Source of the DNA: Arthrobacter woluwensis
GTDB taxonomy: Bacteria > Actinomycetota > Actinomycetes > Actinomycetales > Micrococcaceae
Reading direction: 5' to 3'
Assembly: GCF_030816155.1 (NCBI RefSeq)
Contig: NZ_JAUSXR010000001.1
Coordinates: 1,488,001 to 1,552,000 of the forward strand
DNA length: 64,000 nt
Part shown: in pieces, positions 29,278 to 37,521 of the stretch
Numbering within the stretch: the stretch's first letter is position 1
Layout of the letters: every line of letters starts with the position of its first letter
Made by a program: the position numbers and the translations under genes
The notes under the pieces: model-generated
What the model was told of the DNA's origin: nothing
Databases searched by the model: none
Seen by the model: the letters and a program-made list of their open reading frames with translations, nothing else

Positions 29278-29304
29278 TTAGCACTTAGAGAGGTAGAGTG
29301 CTAA
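29278..29304. promoter_or_regulatory. CIRCE element (HrcA operator)
   Basis: TTAGCACTT at 29278-29286 and GAGTGCTAA at 29296-29304 are separated by exactly 9 nt, matching the CIRCE consensus with one mismatch (T for C in the left arm). HrcA binds this site and represses when GroEL-assisted folding is adequate. It lies 39 bp before hrcA, so hrcA is autoregulated. A TAGAAT hexamer at 29273-29278 touches its edge. Confidence 0.93.
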
Positions 29305-29343
29305 GAGAAACGCCGAAGAGCAAGAGCATGTGGAGGTGGCCGA

Positions 29344-30357
29344 GTGAGTGATCCTCGTCGTCTCGAAGTCCTGCGCGCGATCGTGGAGGACTACGTCCAC
29401 TACCGCGAGCCCGTGGGATCCAAGGTCCTGGTCGAGCGCCATCAGCTGGGCGTGTCCAGCGCGACCATCCGCAATGACATGGCGGCACTCGAGGAGGAGG
29501 GGCTGATCGCGGCCCCGCACACGAGCGCCGGCCGTATTCCCACGGACAAGGGATACCGGCTCTTCGTGGACCAGCTCGCCTCGGTCAAGCCGTTGTCCGC
29601 CGCAGAACGCCGCGCGATCCACTCGTTCCTGGACAGCGCCTCTGATCTCGATGACGTGCTGGAGCGTTCGGCCCGCCTGCTGTCCCAGCTGACCCGCCAG
29701 GTGGCCGTGGTGCAGTATCCCAAGGCCAGCCAGGCCCGGTTGCGGCACCTGGAGGTCGTCGCGCTCGGCGGTTCGCAGGTGCTGCTCGTGCTCATCACCG
29801 ACACGGGATCGGTGGACCAGCGCGTGGTGGACCTCGGTCAGGTCCTGGCCGAGTCGGACGTCGCCGTGCTGAGGACGATGTTCCTGGCGGGGTGCGCGAA
29901 CCAGCCGCTCGACACCCTCCGGGAGACCGTCCCGGTCCTGACCGCGACGGTGACGCCCGGCCTGCAGCAGCCGGCCGCCGTCCTCGCCGCGGCGCTGCTC
30001 TCCCTGCTCGATTCGAGCGCCGAAGACCGGATCGTCCTGGCGGGCACCGCGAATCTCGCCCGCGCGACGATGGACTTCCCGCTGAGCATCGGGCCGGTGC
30101 TGGAGGCTCTCGAGGAGCAGGTGGTCATGCTGCGGCTCCTGACCGAGATGCACCAGGATCAGCACGGCGTGGCCATCAGCATCGGGCGCGAGAACCCGTT
30201 CGACGAACTCGCGGGCACCTCGGTGGTGGCCACCGGCTATGGCAAGGGCTCCGCCTCGAAGGTGGGCGTCCTCGGCCCCACGCGCATGGACTACCCGTCC
30301 TCCATGGCGGCGGTGCGCGCCGTCGCACGCTATCTTTCACGGATTCTGGCGGGGTGA
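29344..30357 (+). CDS. hrcA: Heat-inducible transcription repressor HrcA
   Basis: A 337-residue repressor of chaperone genes. The N-terminal winged helix holds RRLEVLRAIVEDYVHYREPVGSK and VSSATIRNDMAALEEEGLI, with HTSAGRIPTDKGYR after it; the C-terminal GAF-like part ends SMAAVRAVARYLSRIL. It begins with GTG at 29344 behind its own CIRCE site and is followed 60 bp later by dnaJ, the usual actinobacterial order. Genes for GroEL or DnaK are not in the window. Confidence 0.97.
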   Translation: MSDPRRLEVLRAIVEDYVHYREPVGSKVLVERHQLGVSSATIRNDMAALEEEGLIAAPHTSAGRIPTDKGYRLFVDQLASVKPLSAAERRAIHSFLDSASDLDDVLERSARLLSQLTRQVAVVQYPKASQARLRHLEVVALGGSQVLLVLITDTGSVDQRVVDLGQVLAESDVAVLRTMFLAGCANQPLDTLRETVPVLTATVTPGLQQPAAVLAAALLSLLDSSAEDRIVLAGTANLARATMDFPLSIGPVLEALEEQVVMLRLLTEMHQDQHGVAISIGRENPFDELAGTSVVATGYGKGSASKVGVLGPTRMDYPSSMAAVRAVARYLSRILAG

Positions 30358-30417
30358 CCTCACCGGTCGCCCGACGCCACAGCAAGTCACCCAACAGAGG
30401 AAGAGAAGTACACACAC

Positions 30418-31542
30418 GTGAGCAGTCACTATGAAGTCCTCGGAGTCCCGCGCGACGCCAGCGGCGAGGAGATCAAGAAGGCCTACCGCAAGCTCGCGCG
30501 GACCCTCCACCCGGACGTCAACTCCGCGGATGACGCCGCCGAGCAGTTCAAGGCCGTGACGCACGCCTATGAGGTCCTCTCGGATCCCGAGAAGCGCAGG
30601 GTCTACGACACCACGGGCAATGAGAACGGCACCGACAACGGCTTCGGCGGGTACTCCGGCTCCGGCTTCGCCTTCCAGGACATCTTCGACACCTTCTTCG
30701 GTGGCGGCGGCGCGGCCGGCGGCCCGGCCTCCCGTGTGCGGCGAGGTCAGGACGCGCTGGTCGAGGTCCGGATCGATCTCAAGGACGCCGTGTTCGGCGT
30801 GGAGAAGACGCTCGAGCTGGAGACGGCCGTGGTGTGCGAGACCTGTGACGGGAGCTGCTGCCAGCCGGGCACGAGTCCGGAGCGCTGCGACATCTGCCAC
30901 GGCGCCGGTCAGGTGCAGCGCCCCATGCGCTCCATCCTGGGCCAGGTCATGACGGCCGCCACGTGCCCCAGCTGCCAGGGTTTCGGCACCGTCATCAAGG
31001 ATCCGTGCAATGAGTGCAACGGCCAGGGCCGGGTGCGTTCGCATCGTTCGCTGTCCATCAAGATCCCCGCGGGCGTGAGCACCGGGACCCGGATCCAGCT
31101 CTCCGGCCACGGTGAAGCCGGCATCGCCGGTGGCCCTTCGGGCGATCTGTACGTCCAGGTGAAGGTGAACCCGGACAAGACCTACACGCGCGACGGCGAC
31201 GACCTGCACGCGGCTCTCAAGGTCCCCATGACCGCGGCCGCCCTCGGCACCGACGTCGAGCTGGAGACTTTCGACGGGCCGCAGTCGATCACCATCAAGC
31301 CCGGCACGCAGTCCGGCGAGGTGATCACCCTTCACGAGCTGGGCGTCACACACCTGCGCGGATACGGCCGTGGCGATCTGAAGGTCCGCATCCAGGTGGA
31401 GACCCCGACGAAGCTCGACGCCGAACAGGAAGAGCTCCTCCGCAAGCTCGCCGGTCTCCGCGAGGAGGAGTTCACCGAAGGCAGGCTCGCCAGCAGCGGC
31501 GGGATGTTCGCCAAGCTCCGCGACAAGTTCGGCAACCTCTGA
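30418..31542 (+). CDS. dnaJ: Chaperone DnaJ (type I)
   Basis: A 374-residue Hsp40 co-chaperone that stimulates DnaK ATPase and binds unfolded proteins. The J domain carries HPD at residues 31-33, a Gly/Phe-rich stretch follows at about 75-105, then four cysteine zinc-binding repeats ([32 protein letters not shown]) and the substrate-binding C-terminal domains. The first repeat ends with Cys rather than Gly, as in actinobacterial DnaJ2-type proteins. GTG start at 30418. Confidence 0.96.
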   Translation: MSSHYEVLGVPRDASGEEIKKAYRKLARTLHPDVNSADDAAEQFKAVTHAYEVLSDPEKRRVYDTTGNENGTDNGFGGYSGSGFAFQDIFDTFFGGGGAAGGPASRVRRGQDALVEVRIDLKDAVFGVEKTLELETAVVCETCDGSCCQPGTSPERCDICHGAGQVQRPMRSILGQVMTAATCPSCQGFGTVIKDPCNECNGQGRVRSHRSLSIKIPAGVSTGTRIQLSGHGEAGIAGGPSGDLYVQVKVNPDKTYTRDGDDLHAALKVPMTAAALGTDVELETFDGPQSITIKPGTQSGEVITLHELGVTHLRGYGRGDLKVRIQVETPTKLDAEQEELLRKLAGLREEEFTEGRLASSGGMFAKLRDKFGNL

Positions 31543-31545
31543 GCC

Positions 31546-32298
31546 ATGAGCAACCCGGTCTTCTTCGCCCCCGCCGGCTCTCTCGACCGGGTGGAACCCT
31601 CAGGCCTGGTGACCGTCGACGGCGCCGAGGCCCGGCATGCTGTGACGGTCAAGCGGCTCTCCCCGGGGGAGGGCGTGGATCTCGTCGACGAGCAGGGGAC
31701 CCGTGTCATCGGTGAGGTCGAGTCGTCCGACTCCGGCGAGCTGGTGGTGCGCGCGCTGGAGATCGTGCGCGAGCCGTCGCCGTCGCCCCGGCTGATCCTC
31801 GTGCAGGCCCTCGCCAAGGGGGACCGGGACGAACAGGCTATCGAGAGCGCCACCGAGCTGGGGATCGACGGCGTCATCCCGTGGCAGTCGGACCGGTCGA
31901 TCGTTCGCTGGCGCGGCGATCGGGCGGCGAAGGCCCTGGCCAAGTGGCGGTCGGTGGTCCGGGCGGCCACCAAGCAGTCGCGCCGGGCCCGGACCCCGGA
32001 GGTCGAAGACGTTCTCGATTCCGCAGGGCTCGCCCGGCGGATCGCCCAGGGCGGCAAGGCGTTCATCCTCCACGAGGATGCGAGCACGTCCCTGGCTTCG
32101 CAACTCGATGAGGTGGCGGGGCTGGAAGGCGATGTCCTGCTGATCGTGGGTCCGGAAGGCGGGATCTCCCCGGCGGAGGTGGCGGCCTTCGAAGCCGCTG
32201 GAGCGCGGATGGCGTTGCTCGGACCGCATGTGCTGCGGTCCTCCTCGGCGGGGCCGGCGGCCCTGGTGGTGGCGAGCACCGTCCTCGGCCGTTGGTGA
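31546..32298 (+). CDS. rsmE: 16S rRNA (uracil-1498-N3)-methyltransferase
   Basis: A 250-residue SPOUT-class methyltransferase that modifies U1498 in the 30S decoding region. The N-terminal PUA-like domain contains GAEARHAVTVKRL, and the trefoil-knot SAM-binding region contains LIVGPEGGISPAEV and LGPHVLRSSSAGPAALV. The ATG lies 3 bp after the dnaJ stop, so it belongs to the hrcA-dnaJ operon. Confidence 0.95.
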   Translation: MSNPVFFAPAGSLDRVEPSGLVTVDGAEARHAVTVKRLSPGEGVDLVDEQGTRVIGEVESSDSGELVVRALEIVREPSPSPRLILVQALAKGDRDEQAIESATELGIDGVIPWQSDRSIVRWRGDRAAKALAKWRSVVRAATKQSRRARTPEVEDVLDSAGLARRIAQGGKAFILHEDASTSLASQLDEVAGLEGDVLLIVGPEGGISPAEVAAFEAAGARMALLGPHVLRSSSAGPAALVVASTVLGRW

Positions 32299-32299
32299 C

Positions 32300-32322
32300 C
32301 TGACGGGGCGCTGCGGCGTCAG
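32300..32322. terminator. Short hairpin between rsmE and GerMN gene
   Basis: CTGACG at 32300-32305 and CGTCAG at 32317-32322 form a 6-bp stem around a GC-rich loop between two convergent genes separated by 20 bp. Weak by itself. Confidence 0.35.
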
Positions 32323-33248
32323 CGGATGGTGACGCTCTTCGAATCCTCGACCGGTTGTGAGCCGCCGGGAACGATGGTGGACACGGTCAGCTCGTAGTGA
32401 CCCTTCGGCAGCACCGTCCGGGCGCTGAACCGGCCCACCTTCTCCGCCGCCTTCGTCAGGGCCACCGTGGCGGAGGAGATCACATCCTGACCGGCGGGGG
32501 AGCCGGCCGGGGAGATCGACCAGGTCACGTTCTTCTGACCTCCCAGCACCACGCCGTTGAAGGACAGCGTCCCCGAACTGAGCACGGCCTCGTCCTGGGG
32601 GACCATGATGCGGACCGGGGACAGGAACGCCAGGTCCCGGTGGAACGGGAGGTTGAGCGGGATCGAGCCGAACGCCTCGACGTCATTGCGTCCGTCGATG
32701 AGGAGGACGACGTCGGGTTCCACCGAAGAATCGACCATCCCCGACGCGCGGGCGGCGGACACCGCCGTGAACGCCAGTTGCTGCAGAGCCCGCTTGGCCA
32801 TGGACGGGTCGAGGTTCTTGGAGAAGGCATCGGCGCTGACATCGACCGTGATGGTGGAGGCCCCGGAGATCGAAGCCGCCAGACGGTGCGGGGCCTGCCA
32901 GGCGGTGAAGTAGTCGGGGTCCTCGGGCTTCTGAGCCATCATGACCTTGAGAGCGGACGTGACGGGATCGTCCACGGCCCCCGTCTTGCGGGGTTCCGAG
33001 AAGAGATAGGCGTTGCCGCCCGTGCGTCCGATCCAGTAGATCTGCACCTGGGTCTCGGTGTCCGCCGTGCCGCTCGGAGCGGCGCTGACCTCCGGCACGG
33101 AGGTGGCCAGTGACTGCGGATCCGGCAGGCCGGAGGAGACGGTCCCGGAGGGCGTCGCGGTGCACGCGGACAGGAGCGCGGCCGCGAGCGGGAGGGCCAG
33201 AAGGCGCGCAGGGAGTCGCCGACGTCGTCGCGTGCTGACCATGCTCAC
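32319..33248 (-). CDS. GerMN / Gmad2 domain lipoprotein
   Basis: A 309-residue exported lipoprotein. A twin-basic N terminus (RRRRRLPARL) is followed by a hydrophobic stretch and the lipobox LLSAC near residue 29, so it should be lipid-anchored on the outer face of the membrane. The middle part resembles a GerMN domain (VQIYWIGRTGGNAYLFSEPR). The C-terminal ~95 residues resemble the Gmad2 immunoglobulin-like domain (VRIMVPQDEAVLSSGTLSFNG). Both were first described in spore germination proteins but occur widely in non-sporulating actinobacteria; function here is unknown. GTG start with AGGAG 7 nt upstream. Confidence 0.85.
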   Translation of the reverse strand: MSMVSTRRRRRLPARLLALPLAAALLSACTATPSGTVSSGLPDPQSLATSVPEVSAAPSGTADTETQVQIYWIGRTGGNAYLFSEPRKTGAVDDPVTSALKVMMAQKPEDPDYFTAWQAPHRLAASISGASTITVDVSADAFSKNLDPSMAKRALQQLAFTAVSAARASGMVDSSVEPDVVLLIDGRNDVEAFGSIPLNLPFHRDLAFLSPVRIMVPQDEAVLSSGTLSFNGVVLGGQKNVTWSISPAGSPAGQDVISSATVALTKAAEKVGRFSARTVLPKGHYELTVSTIVPGGSQPVEDSKSVTIR

Positions 33249-33452
33249 CGTGCCTCTCCTGATCCAGATGGAGGGCTTCCCCGGCTGGTGGCCGGTGGTC
33301 GCCCATGCGAAAGGGCCTGCTGATCAGCACGCCCCGCACTCCACCTTGCCACAGCGCATCGGCTCGCCGGGCGCCAGGACGGGTGGGCGGCCGAAGTGCA
33401 ATCCGATTGATACCCCGCTGTGCCCAAGCCGTGACCGTCCGGCGTCCTGACG

Positions 33453-33458
33453 TAGACT
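33453..33458 (+). promoter_or_regulatory. Putative -10 box of the phoH operon
   Basis: TAGACT lies 71 nt before the chosen phoH ATG. Transcription from about 33465 would give a ~65-nt leader. An in-frame ATG at 33470 would then be near the 5' end and is an alternative start. Confidence 0.35.
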
Positions 33459-33529
33459 TTCAGCAGGCCATGGACTGCATGGCCGCACGATTTCCAGGAA
33501 AGGGATACCCGGTCACGAGGGCCGGCACC

Positions 33530-34696
33530 ATGAGCGAAGAAACCATGCCATCGGGGGCCCTGTCAGGTCACGCCGACTTCCCGCACAGCACGCCCCTCTC
33601 GCGGACCGAAGTGGTCCTCTTCGACACGGGCACGGCGATGGTGCGGGCGCTGGGCGCCCACGACGAAACCCTGCGCGGCCTCGAAGCAGCCTTCCCCAGC
33701 GTGACGTTCCACGTGCGTGGCAACGAGCTGACGCTGAAGGGGCCCACCGAGAACGTGCAGCTGGCGCACCGTCTGGTGCTGGAGCTGAAGTCGTTGTCGG
33801 AACGGGGCACGCCGGTCACTCGCGAACTGGTGGTCCAGCTCCTCGGCATGCTGAGCGCACGCACCGTGCCCACGCCCACCGAGGTCCTGACCCAGAACAT
33901 CCTCAGCAGTCGCGGTCGTACGATCCGGCCGAAGACGCTCAACCAGAAGAGCTACGTCGACGCCATCGACCAGAACACGATCGTGTTCGGACTCGGTCCG
34001 GCCGGCACCGGCAAGACGTACCTGGCCATGGCCAAGGCGGTCCAGGCGCTGCAGAACAAGGAAGTCACCAGGATCATCCTGACGCGCCCTGCCGTCGAGG
34101 CGGGTGAGCGGCTCGGATTCCTGCCCGGCACGCTCAACGACAAGATCGACCCCTACCTGCGTCCTCTCTTCGACGCCCTGCACGACATGATGGACCCGGA
34201 ATCGATCCCACGTCTCATGGCCGCCGGCACCATCGAGGTGGCGCCTCTCGCCTATATGCGCGGGCGCACCCTCAACGAGGCCTTCATCATCCTGGACGAG
34301 GCCCAGAACACCACTCCCGAGCAGATGAAGATGTTCCTCACACGTCTGGGCTTCGGGTCCAAGATGGTCGTCACGGGGGACACCAGCCAGGTGGATCTGC
34401 CGGGCGGGACCACGTCGGGCCTGAAGATCGTCCAGGGCATCCTGGCCGGCATCGAGGACATCAACTTCTCCGTCCTCGACGCCAGCGACGTGGTGCGCCA
34501 CCGCCTGGTGGGGGACATCGTGACCGCGTACAACCACTGGGATGAGGAACAGCAGCGCGGCGTGCAGCGCCGTCGCACCCCGTCCCGTCCGGCCGCCCGC
34601 CTGGACAACACCACCGTGCAGGACAACACAGCGCACAACAACACAGCGCACAGCAATACAGAGCACAGCAGCACCGAGCCAGGAGCCACCGCATGA
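33530..34696 (+). CDS. phoH: PhoH-like ATPase
   Basis: A 388-residue P-loop ATPase whose family is linked to RNA metabolism and is often next to ybeY. Walker A GPAGTGKT lies at about residues 157-164 and Walker B FIILDEAQNT about 90 residues later. The N-terminal ~110 residues form a KH-like region. The C-terminal tail is low in complexity and contains four tandem five-residue units (DNTAH, NNTAH, SNTEH, SSTEP). The ATG at 33530 has GAGGG upstream and begins MSEETMPSG; earlier in-frame ATGs at 33470 and 33482 cannot be excluded. It overlaps ybeY by 4 bp. Confidence 0.93.
   Translation: MSEETMPSGALSGHADFPHSTPLSRTEVVLFDTGTAMVRALGAHDETLRGLEAAFPSVTFHVRGNELTLKGPTENVQLAHRLVLELKSLSERGTPVTRELVVQLLGMLSARTVPTPTEVLTQNILSSRGRTIRPKTLNQKSYVDAIDQNTIVFGLGPAGTGKTYLAMAKAVQALQNKEVTRIILTRPAVEAGERLGFLPGTLNDKIDPYLRPLFDALHDMMDPESIPRLMAAGTIEVAPLAYMRGRTLNEAFIILDEAQNTTPEQMKMFLTRLGFGSKMVVTGDTSQVDLPGGTTSGLKIVQGILAGIEDINFSVLDASDVVRHRLVGDIVTAYNHWDEEQQRGVQRRRTPSRPAARLDNTTVQDNTAHNNTAHSNTEHSSTEPGATA
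34622..34681 (+). repeat. 15-bp tandem repeat inside the phoH 3' end
   Basis: Four 15-bp units, the first two nearly identical (ACAACACAGCGCAC core) and the next two diverged. They are lower in GC than their surroundings and encode the xNTxH pentapeptide series at the PhoH C terminus. Copy number could vary between strains without changing frame. Confidence 0.75.
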
Positions 34697-35166
34697 GCAT
34701 CGAGGTCAACAACGAATCCGGCGTCGACGCCAACGCCGAGGACATCGTCCGGCTCGCGCGGTTCATCTTCGACGAGCTCTACATCCACCCCGAGGCCGAA
34801 CTCTCCGTCCTGCTGGTGGACGAGCCCACGATGGAGAAGCTCCACATCGAGCTGATGGATGAGCCGGGCGCCACCGATGTGCTCTCCGTGCCGATGGATG
34901 AGCTGACCCCGGGCGCGCCCGGCCGGATCACGCCTGCCGGCATGCTGGGCGACATCGCCATCTGCCCGCAGGTGGCGGAGATCCAGGCGAAGAACGCCGG
35001 CCACAGCACCGAGGAGGAGATGCTCCTGCTCGCCACCCACGGCATTCTGCACCTTCTGGGCTTCGACCATGCCGAGCCGGAGGAGAAGGCCGAGATGTTC
35101 GGTCTTCAGCGGCAGCTGCTCTCCTCCTTCCTGGGCAAGGACGCCCCTCTGGAGACCACCGAATGA
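34693..35166 (+). CDS. ybeY: Endoribonuclease YbeY
   Basis: A 157-residue zinc-dependent RNase for 16S rRNA 3'-end maturation and ribosome quality control. The metal-binding signature HGILHLLGFDH is at about residues 116-126; ATDVLSVPMDE and GMLGDIAIC are the earlier conserved motifs. It overlaps phoH and the next gene by 4 bp on each side (ATGA), so the three are translationally coupled. Confidence 0.97.
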   Translation: MSIEVNNESGVDANAEDIVRLARFIFDELYIHPEAELSVLLVDEPTMEKLHIELMDEPGATDVLSVPMDELTPGAPGRITPAGMLGDIAICPQVAEIQAKNAGHSTEEEMLLLATHGILHLLGFDHAEPEEKAEMFGLQRQLLSSFLGKDAPLETTE

Positions 35167-36473
35167 CCCTGGCGGTACTGCTGGTCCTGACGGTCGCGTT
35201 CCTGGTCATCGGGGCCGTTCTCTCGGCGGCTGAGTCGGCTCTCGCCTTCCTGCCCCGTCACGCGCTCGACGATCTGGCCGAATCCCGGCCCCAGCACGCG
35301 GCACACCGCGTTCTCGCGGACGCCCAGGCGCATCTGAGGTCGCTGCGGTTCTGGCGGGTCTGGTTCGAGATGGCCGGCGCCGTCGCCCTCACCCTGGCGG
35401 TGTCCGGGCTGATCGAGAACGTGTGGCTCGCCGGTCTCATCGCGACGGCGGTCATGGCGATCGTCGGCTTCGTCCTGGTGGGAGTCTCGCCGCGCCGTCT
35501 CGGCCGGCTCCATCCCACCGCGACGGTGCGGTACACGGCGTCGCTCGTTCATTTCCTGCGGCTCATCCTGGGCCCGGTCCCGGAGTGGCTGCAGCGCTTC
35601 GGCACGGCGGTCCTGCCGTCCTCGCATGGCGCGGACGTGGATTCGCACGACGAGCTCGGCTCGCTCACCAGCGCCGAGGTCCGGGAGCTTTTCGAGCGCT
35701 CGAGTGATTCCGAGCTGATCGAAGAGGGCGAAGCCGAGCTGATCCAGAGCGTCTTCGACCTGGAGGACACCCTGGTCCGGGCCGTCATGGTGCCCCGGAC
35801 CGACATCGTCCACATCGGCAGCGAACAGACGCTGGAACAGGCGATGAGCCTGTTCCTCCGCAGCGGCAATTCCCGGGTCCCCGTGGTGGGGGAGAGCGCC
35901 GATGACGTCCTGGGCATCCTGTATCTGAAAGACGTGGCTGCGGCGCTGTTCGGCCGCGGTCCGGACTCGTCGATCGGCCTGCTCGCCCTCATGCGGCCCG
36001 TGCGCTTCGTGCCGGAGTCGAAGCCGGTGGCGGAATTGCTCAAGGAGCTCCAGACCGAGCAGGTTCACATGGCCATCGTGATCGACGAATACGGTGGCAC
36101 CGCCGGCCTGGTCACCCTCGAGGATCTCATCGAGGAGATCGTCGGGGAGATCGTGGACGAATACGATTCCGAGGCCGCGGAATTCGTCGAGCTGGCCCCC
36201 GGGATCTTCCGGGTGAACGCCCGCATGCCGATCGATCACCTGGGCGAGCTTTTCGACCGGGAGATCGAGGACGACGACGTGGACTCCGTCGGCGGGCTCC
36301 TCGCCAAAGCTCTCGGCAGGGTCCCCATCCTGGGCAGCGTCACGTTCACCCATGGGCTGAGGCTGGAAGCGCTGAGCATTGAGGGCCGGAGGAATCGTGT
36401 GCACCACGTCCTGGCCCAGGAGTCGAACGAAACTGAACGTGGGACCGCAGAGTCCCGAGAGGAAGAGGACTGA
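35163..36473 (+). CDS. CNNM/CorC-type hemolysin-family membrane protein
   Basis: A 436-residue protein with an N-terminal DUF21-type membrane domain (about residues 1-150, three to four helices), a CBS pair (MVPRTDIVHIGSEQTLEQAM and LMRPVRFVPESKPVAELL) and a C-terminal CorC/HlyC domain that starts near LAPGIFRVNARMP. Family members are linked to magnesium or cobalt efflux; the old name hemolysin is not supported functionally. The motif EYGGTAGLVTLEDLIEEIVGE is intact. It overlaps ybeY by 4 bp and era by one base. Confidence 0.92.
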   Translation: MTLAVLLVLTVAFLVIGAVLSAAESALAFLPRHALDDLAESRPQHAAHRVLADAQAHLRSLRFWRVWFEMAGAVALTLAVSGLIENVWLAGLIATAVMAIVGFVLVGVSPRRLGRLHPTATVRYTASLVHFLRLILGPVPEWLQRFGTAVLPSSHGADVDSHDELGSLTSAEVRELFERSSDSELIEEGEAELIQSVFDLEDTLVRAVMVPRTDIVHIGSEQTLEQAMSLFLRSGNSRVPVVGESADDVLGILYLKDVAAALFGRGPDSSIGLLALMRPVRFVPESKPVAELLKELQTEQVHMAIVIDEYGGTAGLVTLEDLIEEIVGEIVDEYDSEAAEFVELAPGIFRVNARMPIDHLGELFDREIEDDDVDSVGGLLAKALGRVPILGSVTFTHGLRLEALSIEGRRNRVHHVLAQESNETERGTAESREEED

Positions 36474-37435
36474 TGTCGGGACGCACTGACGGGCTCATGC
36501 CCACACCGCAGGACAAGGACCACCGGGCGGGATTCGCCATCCTGGTGGGTCGACCCAACGCGGGCAAGTCGACACTGACCAACGCCCTCGTGGGTCAGAA
36601 GGTGGCCATCACCTCCAACAAGCCGCAGACCACCCGGCACACCATCCGGGGCATCCTGCACCGCCCGGATGCGCAGCTGGTCCTGGTGGACACCCCGGGC
36701 CTGCACCGCCCCCGCACGCTGCTGGGTCAGCGCCTCAACGACCTGGTGGCGGCAACGCTGTCCGAAGTGGACGCGATCGGATTCTGTCTCCCGGCCAACG
36801 AGGCCGTCGGACCCGGTGACCGCTTCATCGCGCAGCAGTTGGCGATGCTCGGCCGGAAGCCGATCATCGCGGTCGTCACCAAGGCTGATCTGGTGAGCAA
36901 GGAGGACCTCGGGAAGCAGCTGCTCTCGGTCCACGCCATGGGTCAGGAGATCCTGGGCGGCGACGGGTTCCGGGACATCGTCCCGGTCTCGGCTCAGGAC
37001 GGTTTCCAGGTGACGACGCTGGAGGACGTGCTGATCTCCTACATGCCGAAGTCCCCGCCGCTCTACCCGGACGGTGAACTGACCGATGAGCCGGAAGCGG
37101 TCATGGTGGCCGAGCTGATCCGCGAAGCGGCACTGGAAGGGGTGCGGGACGAGCTGCCCCACTCCCTGGCCGTGGTGGTGGAGGAGATCGTCCCCCGGGA
37201 AGGCCGGTCGGAGGACAATCCTCTCCTGGACGTCCGGGTCAACCTGTTCGTGGAGCGTCCCTCGCAGAAGGCCATCATCATCGGCCGCGCGGGCAGCCGC
37301 CTCAAGGAGGTCGGCACCCGGGCACGCAAGGGCATCGAAGCTCTGCTCGGCACCAAGGTGTACCTCGACCTTCACGTGAAGGTGGCGAAGGACTGGCAGC
37401 GGGACCCCAAGCAGCTGGGGCGGATGGGCTTCTGA
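36473..37435 (+). CDS. era: GTPase Era
   Basis: A 320-residue GTPase needed for 30S subunit assembly; it binds the 16S rRNA 3' end. Motifs: G1 GRPNAGKS at residues 26-33, the switch TTRHTIRGI, G3 DTPGL and G4 TKAD. The C-terminal KH domain contains IIIGRAGSRLKEVGTRARKG and ends DWQRDPKQLGRMGF. Start and previous stop share one base (TGATG). Last gene of the phoH-ybeY-CorC-era operon. Confidence 0.97.
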   Translation: MSGRTDGLMPTPQDKDHRAGFAILVGRPNAGKSTLTNALVGQKVAITSNKPQTTRHTIRGILHRPDAQLVLVDTPGLHRPRTLLGQRLNDLVAATLSEVDAIGFCLPANEAVGPGDRFIAQQLAMLGRKPIIAVVTKADLVSKEDLGKQLLSVHAMGQEILGGDGFRDIVPVSAQDGFQVTTLEDVLISYMPKSPPLYPDGELTDEPEAVMVAELIREAALEGVRDELPHSLAVVVEEIVPREGRSEDNPLLDVRVNLFVERPSQKAIIIGRAGSRLKEVGTRARKGIEALLGTKVYLDLHVKVAKDWQRDPKQLGRMGF

Positions 37436-37521
37436 GCAGGGCTCTTCGGGGATCTGTCAGCTCAAATGCAGAAAACGGCTCTACGATGGGACGGTTCTGT
37501 TTGTTTCGAAAGGCCCTTTGA

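Noticed and set aside
35163..36473. Hemolysin function for the CNNM/CorC protein
   Set aside because: The domain architecture is that of ion-transport-linked CBS proteins; hemolysis is a legacy name.
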